Notes: generated by a model from the sequence alone, not told the origin. Shown: positions 9,502 to 18,005, counted from the first letter of the stretch. The stretch is DNA of 36,659 nt from CAYZUC01 sp964481705 (GCA_964481705.1 CAYZUC010000021.1:1-36659), one strand, 5' to 3'. Translations and numbers: made by a program.

Positions 9502-10380
9502 ATGAGTGAATTAACGGTTGTAAGAGAGCTGCCGCTTGGTAGTGGTATGCAGAGTATTTCAGATTATATAACAAAAAGGCATGATGGAAAAATAAAAATC
9601 ACATCGGCAAGCAAAAGCAGTACTGCGATTAAGCTGCTTGTAGCAGGACTGGCAGCGATAACAGTATACGCTTTCTTAGCTTTTGATTACAAGAATATTG
9701 ATTTGGCAAAGGCAGTCAGTGATACGATGCACAATATTGGAGTCGTATTTTTTCAACCGGAACTGAAACGAGAAACAATTGGTGGAATAGGATATCAGCT
9801 TCTGGTCACCTTTTGTCTTGGAGCATTATCAACGGTTTTCGGAGCGATACTCGCATTTTTCTGTTCGCTGTTGTGTGCAAAAAATATTGCAAACCCAACG
9901 ATTGCCAATGTGATAAAGAGTTTTATTGCTCTTGTTCGTGCTGTACCAACGGTGCTTTGGGTACTGATATTTGCCGTATCGGCAGGACTTGGAAGTGTTG
10001 CAGCGGTAATCGGACTTACGTTCCATAGCTTTGCATATCTTACCAAGGTCTATGCGGAATCGATTGAAGAAATGGACATGGGAACAATTGAGGCACTGAA
10101 AGCAAGTGGTGCGGGCTTTTGGCAGATTGTTTTTCAGGCAATTGTTCCATCAAGCAGAAGCCGTATGACAGCATGGTCCTTTATGCGTTTTGAAATCAAC
10201 TTCACAAATGCTGTTGCAATGGGCGCTGCTGCAGGTGCAGGCGGCATTGGTTTCAATATGTATATGGCAGGAAGCTTTTATTTCGATTTACACGAGATGG
10301 GTTTTATCACCTATGTAATTGTCATTGCAGTCATACTGCTTGAATGGGCATCTACAAAAATAAAGGAAAAGGTTAAGTAA
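9502..10380 (+). CDS. phnE: Phosphonate ABC transporter permease PhnE (second copy)
   Basis: A 292-residue paralogue of the preceding permease. It has a longer cytoplasmic N-terminus (~45 residues) before the first membrane segment, and an EAA loop reading ALKASGAGFWQIVFQAIVPSS. The permease core includes RAVPTVLWVLIFA and a glycine-rich AMGAAAGAGGIG turn near the end. The ATG follows GAAGGGGAT. It stops 14 bp before the phnG TTG start, whose ribosome binding site lies directly after the stop codon, consistent with a continuous transcript from uptake into C-P lyase genes. Confidence 0.93.
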   Translation: MSELTVVRELPLGSGMQSISDYITKRHDGKIKITSASKSSTAIKLLVAGLAAITVYAFLAFDYKNIDLAKAVSDTMHNIGVVFFQPELKRETIGGIGYQLLVTFCLGALSTVFGAILAFFCSLLCAKNIANPTIANVIKSFIALVRAVPTVLWVLIFAVSAGLGSVAAVIGLTFHSFAYLTKVYAESIEEMDMGTIEALKASGAGFWQIVFQAIVPSSRSRMTAWSFMRFEINFTNAVAMGAAAGAGGIGFNMYMAGSFYFDLHEMGFITYVIVIAVILLEWASTKIKEKVK

Positions 10381-10394
10381 AGAGGAGAATGACT

Positions 10395-10820
10395 TTGAAC
10401 AAAAAGAGATTGTTTAAAATTCTTGCAAAGGCGCAGAGCGAAGAACTCAGTGAACTGGCAAAGAGAATAAAAGACAAATACAACATAACGATCATTAAAA
10501 AGCCTGAAAGAACTCTTGCAATGATAAAAATGCGTGAGCCGGTAAAGGAAAGTCTCTTTTATCTGGGAGAGGTAATTATCTGCGAGGCTGTGGTTATGCT
10601 GGATGATGTAAAGGGAACAGCGGTTACCATGGGCGATGATTTTGAAAAGGTGACAGATATGGCAGTGATTGATGCTGCCTGTAATAAGGGTGTATTCGAG
10701 GATTATGCCAAATTGGAACAAATGGAGGAGAAGCAGAATCTTATGGAACAACGTGAGATGGCGATGTTTAGGAAGACGAAGGTTAATTTTCATTCCATGG
10801 ATACGGAGGATGCACAATGA
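10395..10820 (+). CDS. phnG: C-P lyase core subunit PhnG
   Basis: A 141-residue PhnG-like protein. PhnG with PhnH, PhnI and PhnL swaps the adenine of ATP for a phosphonate at ribose C1. The family pattern ILAKAQSEEL, MIKMREPV, FYLGEVIICEA and GDDFEKVTDMAVIDAA is clear, and the length is close to the E. coli protein (~150). I place the start at TTG 10395 rather than ATG 10389, because the GAGGAG at 10382-10387 is 7 nt from the TTG and only 1 nt from the ATG. The stop overlaps the phnH start as ATGA. Confidence 0.92.
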   Translation: MNKKRLFKILAKAQSEELSELAKRIKDKYNITIIKKPERTLAMIKMREPVKESLFYLGEVIICEAVVMLDDVKGTAVTMGDDFEKVTDMAVIDAACNKGVFEDYAKLEQMEEKQNLMEQREMAMFRKTKVNFHSMDTEDAQ

Positions 10821-11389
10821 AAGAACTACATACATTTGATGAGACCTTTGATTCACAGAAAATATTTCGGATAATCCTTGATACAATGGCAAATCCGACA
10901 AGAAAGCTTTCTGTTGCAGAGTTTATACCCAAACTTTTTGGAGAGGAACCTGCAATGCTGTCTGTTGCCATGACACTTCTTGACAATGAGGTAAGCTTTT
11001 TCACAGATCAGAAGAAGCTTTCCGAAAATATAGCGTTGTTGACACACGCAACTGAGGTAAAAGCCGAGAATGCTGATTATATTTTTATTACAAATCCTGA
11101 TAACGTTGTGAAGGCAGTCAAAATGGCAAAAATTGGTACACTTTCGGATCCGCATCGTTCTGCAACGATTATCATAAAGTGCAGGGAAATGGAGTCAGAA
11201 AGCTTTGAATTATATGGTTCCGGAATAAATGGCTTTGTGAGGAAGGCATTTTCGAAGGAAGCAGCTATGGCGATTCAAACGCGTGATGAACAGCATTACG
11301 AATATCCACAGGGAATTGATTTTATTTTTATTTCGGATAAAGGCGAATTATCCTGTATACCGAGACTGACTATGAGGAGGACACGCTGA
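10817..11389 (+). CDS. phnH: C-P lyase core subunit PhnH
   Basis: A 190-residue PhnH-like protein (E. coli ~194). Recognisable stretches are FRIILDTMANPTRKL near the N-terminus, AMTLLDNEVSFFT and a late GIDFIFISDKGELSCIPRLT. PhnH is a core member of the GHIJ complex. The start overlaps phnG by 4 bp (ATGA) and the stop overlaps phnI by 1 bp (TGATG), so translation is likely coupled across three genes. Confidence 0.92.
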   Translation: MKELHTFDETFDSQKIFRIILDTMANPTRKLSVAEFIPKLFGEEPAMLSVAMTLLDNEVSFFTDQKKLSENIALLTHATEVKAENADYIFITNPDNVVKAVKMAKIGTLSDPHRSATIIIKCREMESESFELYGSGINGFVRKAFSKEAAMAIQTRDEQHYEYPQGIDFIFISDKGELSCIPRLTMRRTR

Positions 11390-12453
11390 TGGGATATATA
11401 GCAGTATCCGGTGGTGAAGAAGCAATTGAAGAAAGTATAAGACTGCTGGACTTTTACAGAAGTGGAACAAAAAAGGACTTGGAGCTCGAAGCGATTATGA
11501 ATAAAATGTCTCTGCTTGTGGATAAGGTTATGAGTGAGGCAGGATTGTATTCAAGAGAATATGCAGCACTTGCCTTAAAACAGTGCGAAGGCTCTACAGA
11601 AGAAGCAGTATTTCTTCTGCGTGCGTATCGTTCTACACTGAAGAGAACGTATTACACAAGGGTTGCCAAGTGTTCTGATATGCGTATCGTAAGACGTATT
11701 TCAGCAGCATTCAAGGACATTGTCGGAGGTCAGCTTCTAGGCGCAACTTATGATTACACCCATAGATTGATCAACTTTGATATTGCAGAGGAAGATTCTC
11801 GGGGCAACTATGAGAAAATGAAAGAGAAATTGTTTAACCAGCAGCCGGTGGAGGTGGAGCATTATCCAAGAGTATCAGACGAGCTGAAAAAAGAAGGACT
11901 TTTGGATACTTATCCAACGGATGATAAGGAGCCTTTTGATGTAACCGAAAGACTTCTGGAATTTCCAGCACCAAGAAGTGCGAGACTGCAAACACTGACG
12001 CGTGCAGATACCGGTTATATTTCAGGACTCTCTTATTCTGTTCTTCGTGGTTTCGGACAGGTTCATCCAACGGTGGGAGAGCTGCGCTGTGGCTATGTAG
12101 AACTGGAAGTCACTTATGCTTTGGATGAAAGAGAGAGTGTTTATATTGGTGAGGTTTTTCTGACCGAGGCGGAAACGATAAATCAGGCAGCAGATAAGAA
12201 TCAGCTGAAGCTTGCCAGTGGCTATGGCGTTGTATTTGGAAGAAACGAAAATAAAGCCATCGCAATGGCTGTAATTGACCGAGAGCTTGATAATGGTGGA
12301 GATTATCCGACACAGGATGATGAATTTGTGCTGATGCATGGAGATTGTCTTGAAATGAACGGATTTATCTCACATCTGAAACTGCCACATTATGTCACGT
12401 TCCAGTCGAAGCTGGATGCGGTAAGAAAAACTCGGAAAGAAAGTTTGAAATAG
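11389..12453 (+). CDS. phnI: C-P lyase core subunit PhnI
   Basis: A 354-residue PhnI, the same length as the E. coli protein, beginning MGYIAVSGGEEAIEES. PhnI carries the nucleosidase activity of the core that, with PhnG, PhnH and PhnL, forms ribose 1-phosphonate 5-triphosphate. Family-like segments include QLLGATYDYTHRLINFD, RADTGYISGLSYSVLRGFGQVHPTVGEL (~205-232) and the C-terminal DDEFVLMHGDCLEMNGFISHLKLPHYV. The stop TAG sits in the loop of a perfect 8-bp hairpin. Confidence 0.94.
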   Translation: MGYIAVSGGEEAIEESIRLLDFYRSGTKKDLELEAIMNKMSLLVDKVMSEAGLYSREYAALALKQCEGSTEEAVFLLRAYRSTLKRTYYTRVAKCSDMRIVRRISAAFKDIVGGQLLGATYDYTHRLINFDIAEEDSRGNYEKMKEKLFNQQPVEVEHYPRVSDELKKEGLLDTYPTDDKEPFDVTERLLEFPAPRSARLQTLTRADTGYISGLSYSVLRGFGQVHPTVGELRCGYVELEVTYALDERESVYIGEVFLTEAETINQAADKNQLKLASGYGVVFGRNENKAIAMAVIDRELDNGGDYPTQDDEFVLMHGDCLEMNGFISHLKLPHYVTFQSKLDAVRKTRKESLK

Positions 12454-12462
12454 ATTTCAAAC
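12443..12462 (+). repeat. Inverted repeat over the phnI stop codon
   Basis: GTTTGAAA (12443-12450) and TTTCAAAC (12455-12462) form a perfect 8-bp stem with a 4-nt loop containing the first base triplet of the phnI stop. There is no T-run after it, so it is not a terminator. It is the longest gap (32 bp) between phnG and phnK and could affect processing or coupling. Confidence 0.55.
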
Positions 12463-12485
12463 CTCAGAAAGGAATTTACATAGAA

Positions 12486-13328
12486 ATGAATAAAAACTAC
12501 AATTACGCTTTTCTTGACGAGGGATCCAAACGTGAGATACGCAGAAGTATTCTCAAGGCTGTTGCAATCCCGGGATATCAGGTTCCGTTTGGTTCACGAG
12601 AGCTGCCAATCGGGCGTGGATGGGGAACCGGCGGAATACAGCTGACGCTGTCACTTCTAGGTCCGTCTGATACACTTAAAGTCATTGATCAAGGCAGTGA
12701 TGAGAGTGTCAATGCTGTTAATATCAAAAAATTTGTACATCTTTGTACAGACGTTGAAACAACTACAGATACAAGAGAGGCTACCATTATCCAGACGAGA
12801 CATCGTGTTCCGGAGATTCCCATGACAAACAAGCAAATCCTTGTTCTGCAGGTACCGATTCCGGAACCACTCCGTATCGTAGAGCCTAGTGAGGAAGTTA
12901 CAAAGAAAATGCATGCGGAAAAGGATTATGCACCTATTTGGCTGCAGCTTTATGAAAGCATTATCAAGTACGGTAAGATTACTGTAGGAACCGAGTATCC
13001 ATGTCTGGTTGAAAATCGATATATTATGAATCCCAGTCCGATTCCAAAATTTGATAATCCGAAGCTTGATCATGCAGAATGTCTGTATCTTTTTGGCGCC
13101 GGCAGAGAAAAGAAAATCTACGCAATTCCGCCATATACTGATGTGACTTCGCTTGCATTTGAGGATGTACCATTTGAAAAGGAAAGCTTCAAGGGCAAGA
13201 AATGCAGACTTTGTGGAAGTGAGAATACGTATTTGGACGAAATGTTTGACGCTGATACGGGAGAAAAATTCTATCAGTGCTCCGATACATCATATTGCAG
13301 GGAGGTGCGTTTACATGGAGTTCAATGA
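12486..13328 (+). CDS. phnJ: Radical SAM C-P lyase PhnJ
   Basis: The 280-residue catalytic C-P bond-cleaving subunit, which uses a 4Fe-4S cluster and S-adenosylmethionine to turn ribose 1-phosphonate 5-phosphate into the 1,2-cyclic phosphate plus alkane. The unusual C-terminal PhnJ motif CX2CX21C is intact (Cys 240, 243 and 265), followed by Cys 271, matching E. coli Cys 241, 244, 266 and the thiyl-radical Cys 272. A conserved N-terminal stretch reads PFGSRELPIGRGWGTGG. The ATG at 12486 has AAAGGA 12 nt upstream, a rather long spacing. The 3' end overlaps the chosen phnK start by 14 bp. Confidence 0.96.
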   Translation: MNKNYNYAFLDEGSKREIRRSILKAVAIPGYQVPFGSRELPIGRGWGTGGIQLTLSLLGPSDTLKVIDQGSDESVNAVNIKKFVHLCTDVETTTDTREATIIQTRHRVPEIPMTNKQILVLQVPIPEPLRIVEPSEEVTKKMHAEKDYAPIWLQLYESIIKYGKITVGTEYPCLVENRYIMNPSPIPKFDNPKLDHAECLYLFGAGREKKIYAIPPYTDVTSLAFEDVPFEKESFKGKKCRLCGSENTYLDEMFDADTGEKFYQCSDTSYCREVRLHGVQ

Positions 13329-14148
13329 GAATCCAGTACTAAGTGTCAAAAACCTGACAGTGCGTTATGGAGATGGTTGTCCGGAGTGTAAGACTCATCT
13401 GGAGAAAAACAGATGCACAGTTTGTGGAACGGTATATGCAGCAAATGATATTTCACTGGAGCTATATCATGGTGAGGTACTTGGCATCGTAGGTGAAAGT
13501 GGTTCCGGAAAGTCTACGCTCGTACAGAGTCTATATTTCGACTTGAAACCAACAGAAGGAAAAGCTTATCTGGCAGATTATGAAGAGGGAAAGAAAAACA
13601 TTTGGGATGCCAGTTCTGCAGAAAAAAGACGTATTAAGAATATGATTATGGGTATGGTTTATCAAAACCCCTTACGAGGTCTGCGTATGGATTATTCTGC
13701 GGCGGCAAATATCGCAGAGAAAATCATTGCGGCAGGAAACAGAAATGCAGGACAGATGACTGCACGTGCGAAGGAATTGTTAGAGGCAGTAGAGATATTA
13801 ACTTCCAGAATGGGGGAAGCACCGAAGAGCTTTTCCGGAGGTATGCAGCAGAGAGTACAGATTTCCAAGGCACTTGCTAACAATCCGTCGATCCTTCTTT
13901 TGGATGAGGTAACAACAGGACTGGATTTGTCGGTGCAGGCAAAGGTACTGGATCTGATACGAAAAATCATTGCAGAATACGGAATATCTGTAGTACTTAT
14001 TTCACATGATCTTGCAGTTATCCGTATGCTGGCCGACAGAACTATGGTTATGCTTGATGGACGTATTATCGAAAGCGGACTTACGGATCAGATACTGGAA
14101 GACCCACAGCATGCCTATACTCAGCAGTTGGTGCACTCACTATTATAA
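13315..14148 (+). CDS. phnK: C-P lyase ABC-type ATPase PhnK with inserted four-cysteine element
   Basis: A 277-residue ABC-type ATPase that docks on PhnJ in the C-P lyase complex and does not transport. Walker A is GESGSGKST, the signature FSGGMQQRVQISKA, Walker B LLLDEV and the H-loop SHDLAV. The SGLTDQILEDPQHAYTQQLV tail matches PhnK. The frame is open further upstream, but the ATG at 13315 has GGGAGGTG 7 nt before it. Between the first beta strand and Walker A sits an insertion of about 25 residues with CPEC and CTVC pairs (13380-13430), resembling a zinc ribbon. E. coli PhnK lacks it, which explains the extra length (277 versus ~252). Confidence 0.93.
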   Translation: MEFNENPVLSVKNLTVRYGDGCPECKTHLEKNRCTVCGTVYAANDISLELYHGEVLGIVGESGSGKSTLVQSLYFDLKPTEGKAYLADYEEGKKNIWDASSAEKRRIKNMIMGMVYQNPLRGLRMDYSAAANIAEKIIAAGNRNAGQMTARAKELLEAVEILTSRMGEAPKSFSGGMQQRVQISKALANNPSILLLDEVTTGLDLSVQAKVLDLIRKIIAEYGISVVLISHDLAVIRMLADRTMVMLDGRIIESGLTDQILEDPQHAYTQQLVHSLL

Positions 14149-14168
14149 GGAATAAAGGAGAAATAATT

Positions 14169-15338
14169 GTGATAGAGATTAAAAACGGACGCATTGTTAC
14201 CCCGGACAGAGTGATAGAGGGAAAATCCCTTTTGATAGAAAACGACCGTATTGTAGATATATGTGAATCTTACGACAAGGCTGATACCGTGATAGATGCG
14301 CAAAACAGATATATTATTCCTGGATTTATTGATATTCATTCTGATAAAATAGAACAGTTTATCCTGCCACGTCCAACGGCACAAATAGATTTTGAGCTTG
14401 CATTGAAGGAATGTGAAAAAGAACTTCTGCAGGTCGGAATCACAACGATATATCATTCCTTTTCACTTTATAAGGACGAATTTTTTGGTAAAAGTCCACT
14501 TCGTACAAAAGAAAATGTAAGGAAAATGGCAAGGCTGGTACGTGATATACACAGTCGCCCTCATCTCATTCATCATCGTTTTCACCTACGGATAGAGATT
14601 GATAACCTGGAAGCGTATGATATCGCAAAGGAAATGATAGAAAACGGACTGATACATGAGATTTCATTTATGAATCATACACCCGGTCAAGGACAATACA
14701 ACAAGCCGGAGGTGTATGCAGAGGCAGTGGCAAAGTATCATGGTAAAGAGATAGAGGAACAGGGAATCGACAGTATTTTTGAATATCATCGAAACAAGAA
14801 AGTGTTAACGGAGGAACAGCTTCATGAGCTTACGGTACTTGCTCATGAGCATAATATAACAGTTGCGTCTCATGATGATGATTGTACTGAAAAATTGGAT
14901 GAGAATAAGAAGATAGGTGTTGATATCAGTGAGTTTCCCATTACACTGGATACGGCGAAGGAAGCGCATAAGAAGGGATTTTATACCGTTATAGGAGCGC
15001 CGAATGTACTGTTGGGAGGCTCACACTCGGGTAATATGTCGGCAGCGGAAGCAATAAATCAGGATTGTGCTGATATCATATGCTCTGATTATTTTCCTCA
15101 GGCAATACTTCAAAGTGTATTTATCATGAATGAGAAATACGGTTGTTCTCTTCCGGAGCTTACGAACAAAACATCACTCAACCCGGCGAAGGCTACACGG
15201 ATAGGTGAGGACTATGGTTCAATTGAGGTCGGTAAGAAGGCGGATTTGCTGATTGTGGATATGGTTGACAGCTATCCTGTTATTACACAGGTGCTTGTTG
15301 ATGGAAGAGCAACCTCACGGGTTGAATACAGAAAGTAG
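14169..15338 (+). CDS. phnM: PhnM, ribose 1-phosphonate 5-triphosphate diphosphatase
   Basis: A 389-residue member of the amidohydrolase superfamily that removes pyrophosphate from alkylphosphonate ribose triphosphate to give the PhnJ substrate. Visible features are the metal-ligand HxD motif in PGFIDIHSDKIEQ, HHRFHLRIEI, ISFMNHTPGQGQY, ASHDDD and a late SDYFPQA. The C-terminal GSIEVGKKADLLIVD is the usual amidohydrolase ending. The start codon is GTG 14169, with GGAG 8 nt upstream. It comes before phnL here, whereas in E. coli phnL precedes phnM. Confidence 0.93.
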   Translation: MIEIKNGRIVTPDRVIEGKSLLIENDRIVDICESYDKADTVIDAQNRYIIPGFIDIHSDKIEQFILPRPTAQIDFELALKECEKELLQVGITTIYHSFSLYKDEFFGKSPLRTKENVRKMARLVRDIHSRPHLIHHRFHLRIEIDNLEAYDIAKEMIENGLIHEISFMNHTPGQGQYNKPEVYAEAVAKYHGKEIEEQGIDSIFEYHRNKKVLTEEQLHELTVLAHEHNITVASHDDDCTEKLDENKKIGVDISEFPITLDTAKEAHKKGFYTVIGAPNVLLGGSHSGNMSAAEAINQDCADIICSDYFPQAILQSVFIMNEKYGCSLPELTNKTSLNPAKATRIGEDYGSIEVGKKADLLIVDMVDSYPVITQVLVDGRATSRVEYRK

Positions 15339-15346
15339 GTAGGAAA

Positions 15347-16039
15347 ATGGAAATACTGAAAATAGATAAGCTCACAAAGAATTTTTATCTTTACAACGCT
15401 GATAAGAAGATTTCCTCCTGCACGGATATCAGTTTTTCACTTCATGAAGGAGAATTTATTGGAGTAGTAGGTCTTTCAGGTGCTGGAAAATCAACGATTC
15501 TTAAGTGTATTAACCGTACATATCTTACCACGGATGGAAGAATCCTTTACAATAGCGAAAGATATGGACAAGTTGACCTTGCAAAGATAAAGGAACGTGA
15601 TATGCTTTATCTTCGTAAATACGAAATTGGTTATGTATCACAGTTCTTAAATGTTATGCCACGAACGACAGCGAAAGAGCACGTTATGAATGCGCTGCTG
15701 GAGACCGGCGCAGATAAGTCAACAGCGAAAGAAAGAGCAGAAGAAATGCTGGAATACTTCCGTTTGTCAAAGGACCTGTGGGATATTTATCCCAATACCT
15801 TTTCCGGTGGAGAACGTCTCAGACTCAATCTGGCACACACAATGGTGTGCAATCCAAGACTTATGCTGTTAGATGAGCCAACCGCATCTCTTGACAACAA
15901 GACAAAGCTTCTTGTAAAGGAAATGCTGATTAAACTGAAAAAAAACAATACCAGCATGATAGGGATTTTTCATGATCTGGAATTTATGGATGGCGTCTGT
16001 GATAAGGTTTATAACATTTCAGAGGGGTGTATGCAATGA
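15347..16039 (+). CDS. phnL: C-P lyase ABC-type ATPase PhnL
   Basis: A 230-residue ABC ATPase (E. coli PhnL ~226) needed with PhnGHI for the first nucleosidase step. Walker A is GLSGAGKST, the Q-loop is at YVSQFLNVMPRTTA, Walker B is LMLLDEP and the H-loop FHDLEFMDG. The signature reads FSGGERLRLNLAHTM, departing from the usual SGGEQQRV at the positions after SGGE. The segment VMPRTTAKEHVMNALL and the shortened C-terminus are characteristic of PhnL. The stop overlaps the next start as ATGA. Confidence 0.92.
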   Translation: MEILKIDKLTKNFYLYNADKKISSCTDISFSLHEGEFIGVVGLSGAGKSTILKCINRTYLTTDGRILYNSERYGQVDLAKIKERDMLYLRKYEIGYVSQFLNVMPRTTAKEHVMNALLETGADKSTAKERAEEMLEYFRLSKDLWDIYPNTFSGGERLRLNLAHTMVCNPRLMLLDEPTASLDNKTKLLVKEMLIKLKKNNTSMIGIFHDLEFMDGVCDKVYNISEGCMQ

Positions 16040-16836
16040 TCAAAGCGGATCTGCACAATCATTCTACTGTTTCCGATGGCAGTAATACCATGGAAGAGGC
16101 AGTACAAATCGCGAAAATCAGAGGACTTGATGCTATCTGCTTTACCGAGCATGATACACTTTCACACAGCTTTATCATACCACAAGTGGATGGAATCAAA
16201 GTACTAGCTGGGATAGAAATATCAGCATTTGACTATGAAAAGAATCTGCGTGTACATATCTTGGGTTATCAGATAAAATATCCAGAAAAAGTAGAAGCAG
16301 TTGTTCATCCGACCTTGGAAGCAAGACATGAAAATTCGCTAAAACAGATTGAGATATTGAATCAGAATGGATATTCGATAGACATCTGTAAGTTATGGCG
16401 TGCAGATGGAAAATGTATTTATAAGCAGCATATTATGGATTATCTGGTAAAAACCTGTCAAGTAGAGGAATTGTTTGGAGAGTTTTACTATCGTGTATTC
16501 AAAAATGGAGGAATCTGCGATTTTGATATTCATTATGTGGATCCTGTGGTGGCTGTGCGGGCAATTAAAGATAGTGGAGGAATAGCTGTTCTTGCACACA
16601 GCGGTCAACAGCAGAATTTCTGTGTGATTCCGGAACTTGCAAGAAATGGTCTTGATGGGCTGGAGCTTAATCATCATGCCAATTCCCCCAAAGATAAGCA
16701 GCTGATATTGAGGGCAGCCGAAGAATATGGTCTTATTCTTACAGGGGGAAGTGATTCACATGGAAGATATGAGAAGAACTCACCGCAGATAGGAGATTAT
16801 ATCTCAGATATAAGTGGGATAGAAGCTATTTTATAA
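16036..16836 (+). CDS. PHP-family phosphoesterase, probable PhnP replacement (cyclic ribose phosphate hydrolase)
   Basis: A 266-residue PHP-domain metal-dependent phosphoesterase. Motifs in order are DLHNHSTVSDGS, FTEHDT, GIEIS, VLAHSG, LNHHAN and GGSDSHG, supplying the His/Asp metal ligands. The ATG at 16036 is preferred to the upstream in-frame GTG because of AGAGGGG 8 nt before it and the ATGA overlap with phnL. As the last gene of the operon, and with no PhnP (metallo-beta-lactamase) present, it most likely hydrolyses 5-phosphoribose 1,2-cyclic phosphate. A PHP enzyme with that activity is known from Eggerthella lenta (Elen0235). The fold and position are seen; the substrate is inferred. 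Confidence 0.88.
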   Translation: MIKADLHNHSTVSDGSNTMEEAVQIAKIRGLDAICFTEHDTLSHSFIIPQVDGIKVLAGIEISAFDYEKNLRVHILGYQIKYPEKVEAVVHPTLEARHENSLKQIEILNQNGYSIDICKLWRADGKCIYKQHIMDYLVKTCQVEELFGEFYYRVFKNGGICDFDIHYVDPVVAVRAIKDSGGIAVLAHSGQQQNFCVIPELARNGLDGLELNHHANSPKDKQLILRAAEEYGLILTGGSDSHGRYEKNSPQIGDYISDISGIEAIL

Positions 16837-16841
16837 CATAG

Positions 16842-16880
16842 AAACCGCTTGAACAAAGATTTAGTTGTCCAAGCGGTTTT
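16842..16880. terminator. Hairpin after the phosphonate operon, weak terminator
   Basis: AAACCGCTTG (16842-16851) and CAAGCGGTTT (16870-16879) form a perfect 10-bp stem with an 18-nt loop. Only four T residues follow on the plus strand before GCCG, and the opposite side is also only moderately T-rich. It sits between converging genes and may serve both directions. Confidence 0.6.
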
Positions 16881-16887
16881 GCCGATT

Positions 16888-17679
16888 TTAGTTAAAGCCA
16901 CTTCTGAAAAAGGAATCTATACTGTAATTGCAATAGAAAGACAATACCAAGAGAACCAAACCAATCATACAAAATACAAATCCCAGAAATTTATCGTAAG
17001 CAAGAAAGATACTTTTTCTCTCGATTTCATTCGAATCACTGATTTCATAGATACGACTCAGTCGAATCCTTTCCCAATACATAGTTAGTTTAGGGCATGT
17101 AAGCTCAAGTGTTCCCGGGATAAAGAGTAACAGGGATAGTATAAGAACAAGAATATTAAATCGATAGGGATGATTAATCTTTTCATAGAAACGATCATTC
17201 ATATCTGCAATGGATATGAGTAAATGGTCACGATTACTTTCATTAATAGGCTTCGGAATAAGAGAAAAGTAATTAGTCGAATAACCGGAGGGAAGACGCA
17301 TATAACCTAAACTGGAATGCTGGAACTCGAAGGAATATCCACTCGGAGTGGTAAAACTAAGGTTTGCCGTATAGTCATCCATTCCCAGATTATAACGAGA
17401 ATAGGTATAGACAGAATCATCAAGATATATAGTGCTGTTTTTAACTCGAAAGGAGTAGCCGACATCTCCATAGCAGTTTTCTCCAAGGGAGTCGATAGTA
17501 TAGTGGACACCATCATTTTTGTAGGTACCTGTAAAAGTGTAATTACCCTCTGAGAGGTGCTGTACATCATTCGAATAAAAGATTCTTGAAATAGTCAGTA
17601 ATAGTGTAATACCTCCAATCATACACCAAGAGATTATTAGATTCTTCTTCTCGCTTTTATCAAAAACAAAATCGTCCAT
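16888..17679 (-). CDS. Hypothetical two-segment membrane protein
   Basis: I do not recognise this family. The chosen start is the ATG at 17679 (MDDFVFDKSEKK), which has AAAGGA about 9 nt upstream; a start at 17718 would add 13 residues without a clear site. The 263-residue product has a hydrophobic segment at ~15-32 and a Tyr/Ser-rich extracytoplasmic domain of ~110 residues with many aromatic positions. A second segment lies near ~165-182 and a third at ~230-250. The extracytoplasmic part looks like a small beta domain, judging by alternating polar and hydrophobic residues. It converges on the phosphonate operon and shows no functional link to it. Confidence 0.75.
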   Translation of the reverse strand: MDDFVFDKSEKKNLIISWCMIGGITLLLTISRIFYSNDVQHLSEGNYTFTGTYKNDGVHYTIDSLGENCYGDVGYSFRVKNSTIYLDDSVYTYSRYNLGMDDYTANLSFTTPSGYSFEFQHSSLGYMRLPSGYSTNYFSLIPKPINESNRDHLLISIADMNDRFYEKINHPYRFNILVLILSLLLFIPGTLELTCPKLTMYWERIRLSRIYEISDSNEIERKSIFLAYDKFLGFVFCMIGLVLLVLSFYCNYSIDSFFRSGFN

Positions 17680-17849
17680 AATCTTAATCCTTTCGTTTAT
17701 ATAGAGCCATAATATCATGGATTCTTACAAAAAGCATTGTTCAAAATGAAAAACATACAGCATTTTTGGATATAGAGGTGTTATACTCATCATTATATTG
17801 TTAAATATGGGGCGTATACTGTTTTGCATGGAACAAAGGAGAAATCAGA

Positions 17850-18005
17850 ATGAAGAAAACACTTATAGCAGGATTTTTGTTTGTGGCAGTTATGATGTGG
17901 CTGCTGCCAATCAAGACAGAGGCAGATACCACTGCACCAACAGTAACAATGTGGAATCAACAATTGACGGACGGAGTCTACTACGGAGACAATCAAGGCA
18001 TATAA
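17850..18005 (+). CDS. Short secreted peptide, probably a frameshifted gene
   Basis: A 51-codon reading frame starting MKKTLIAGFLFVAVMMWLLP, with AAAGGAG 8 nt upstream. It has a clear signal peptide with probable cleavage around TEA-DTT, then TAPTVTMWNQQLTDGVYYGD, and stops at TAA 18003-18005. If the frame shifts near 17988, the reading continues as TIKAYKNWSASITPDFPERS to a stop at 18106-18108, a natural-looking continuation of an Ig-like or adhesion-type domain. So this is either a genuine small secreted peptide or the 5' remnant of a longer surface protein. Confidence 0.45.
   Translation: MKKTLIAGFLFVAVMMWLLPIKTEADTTAPTVTMWNQQLTDGVYYGDNQGI

Noticed and set aside
16849..17088. A 79-codon plus-strand open frame after the phosphonate operon
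   Set aside because: It starts inside the terminator hairpin loop and is a shadow of the reverse-strand membrane protein, which has a proper start and membrane segments.
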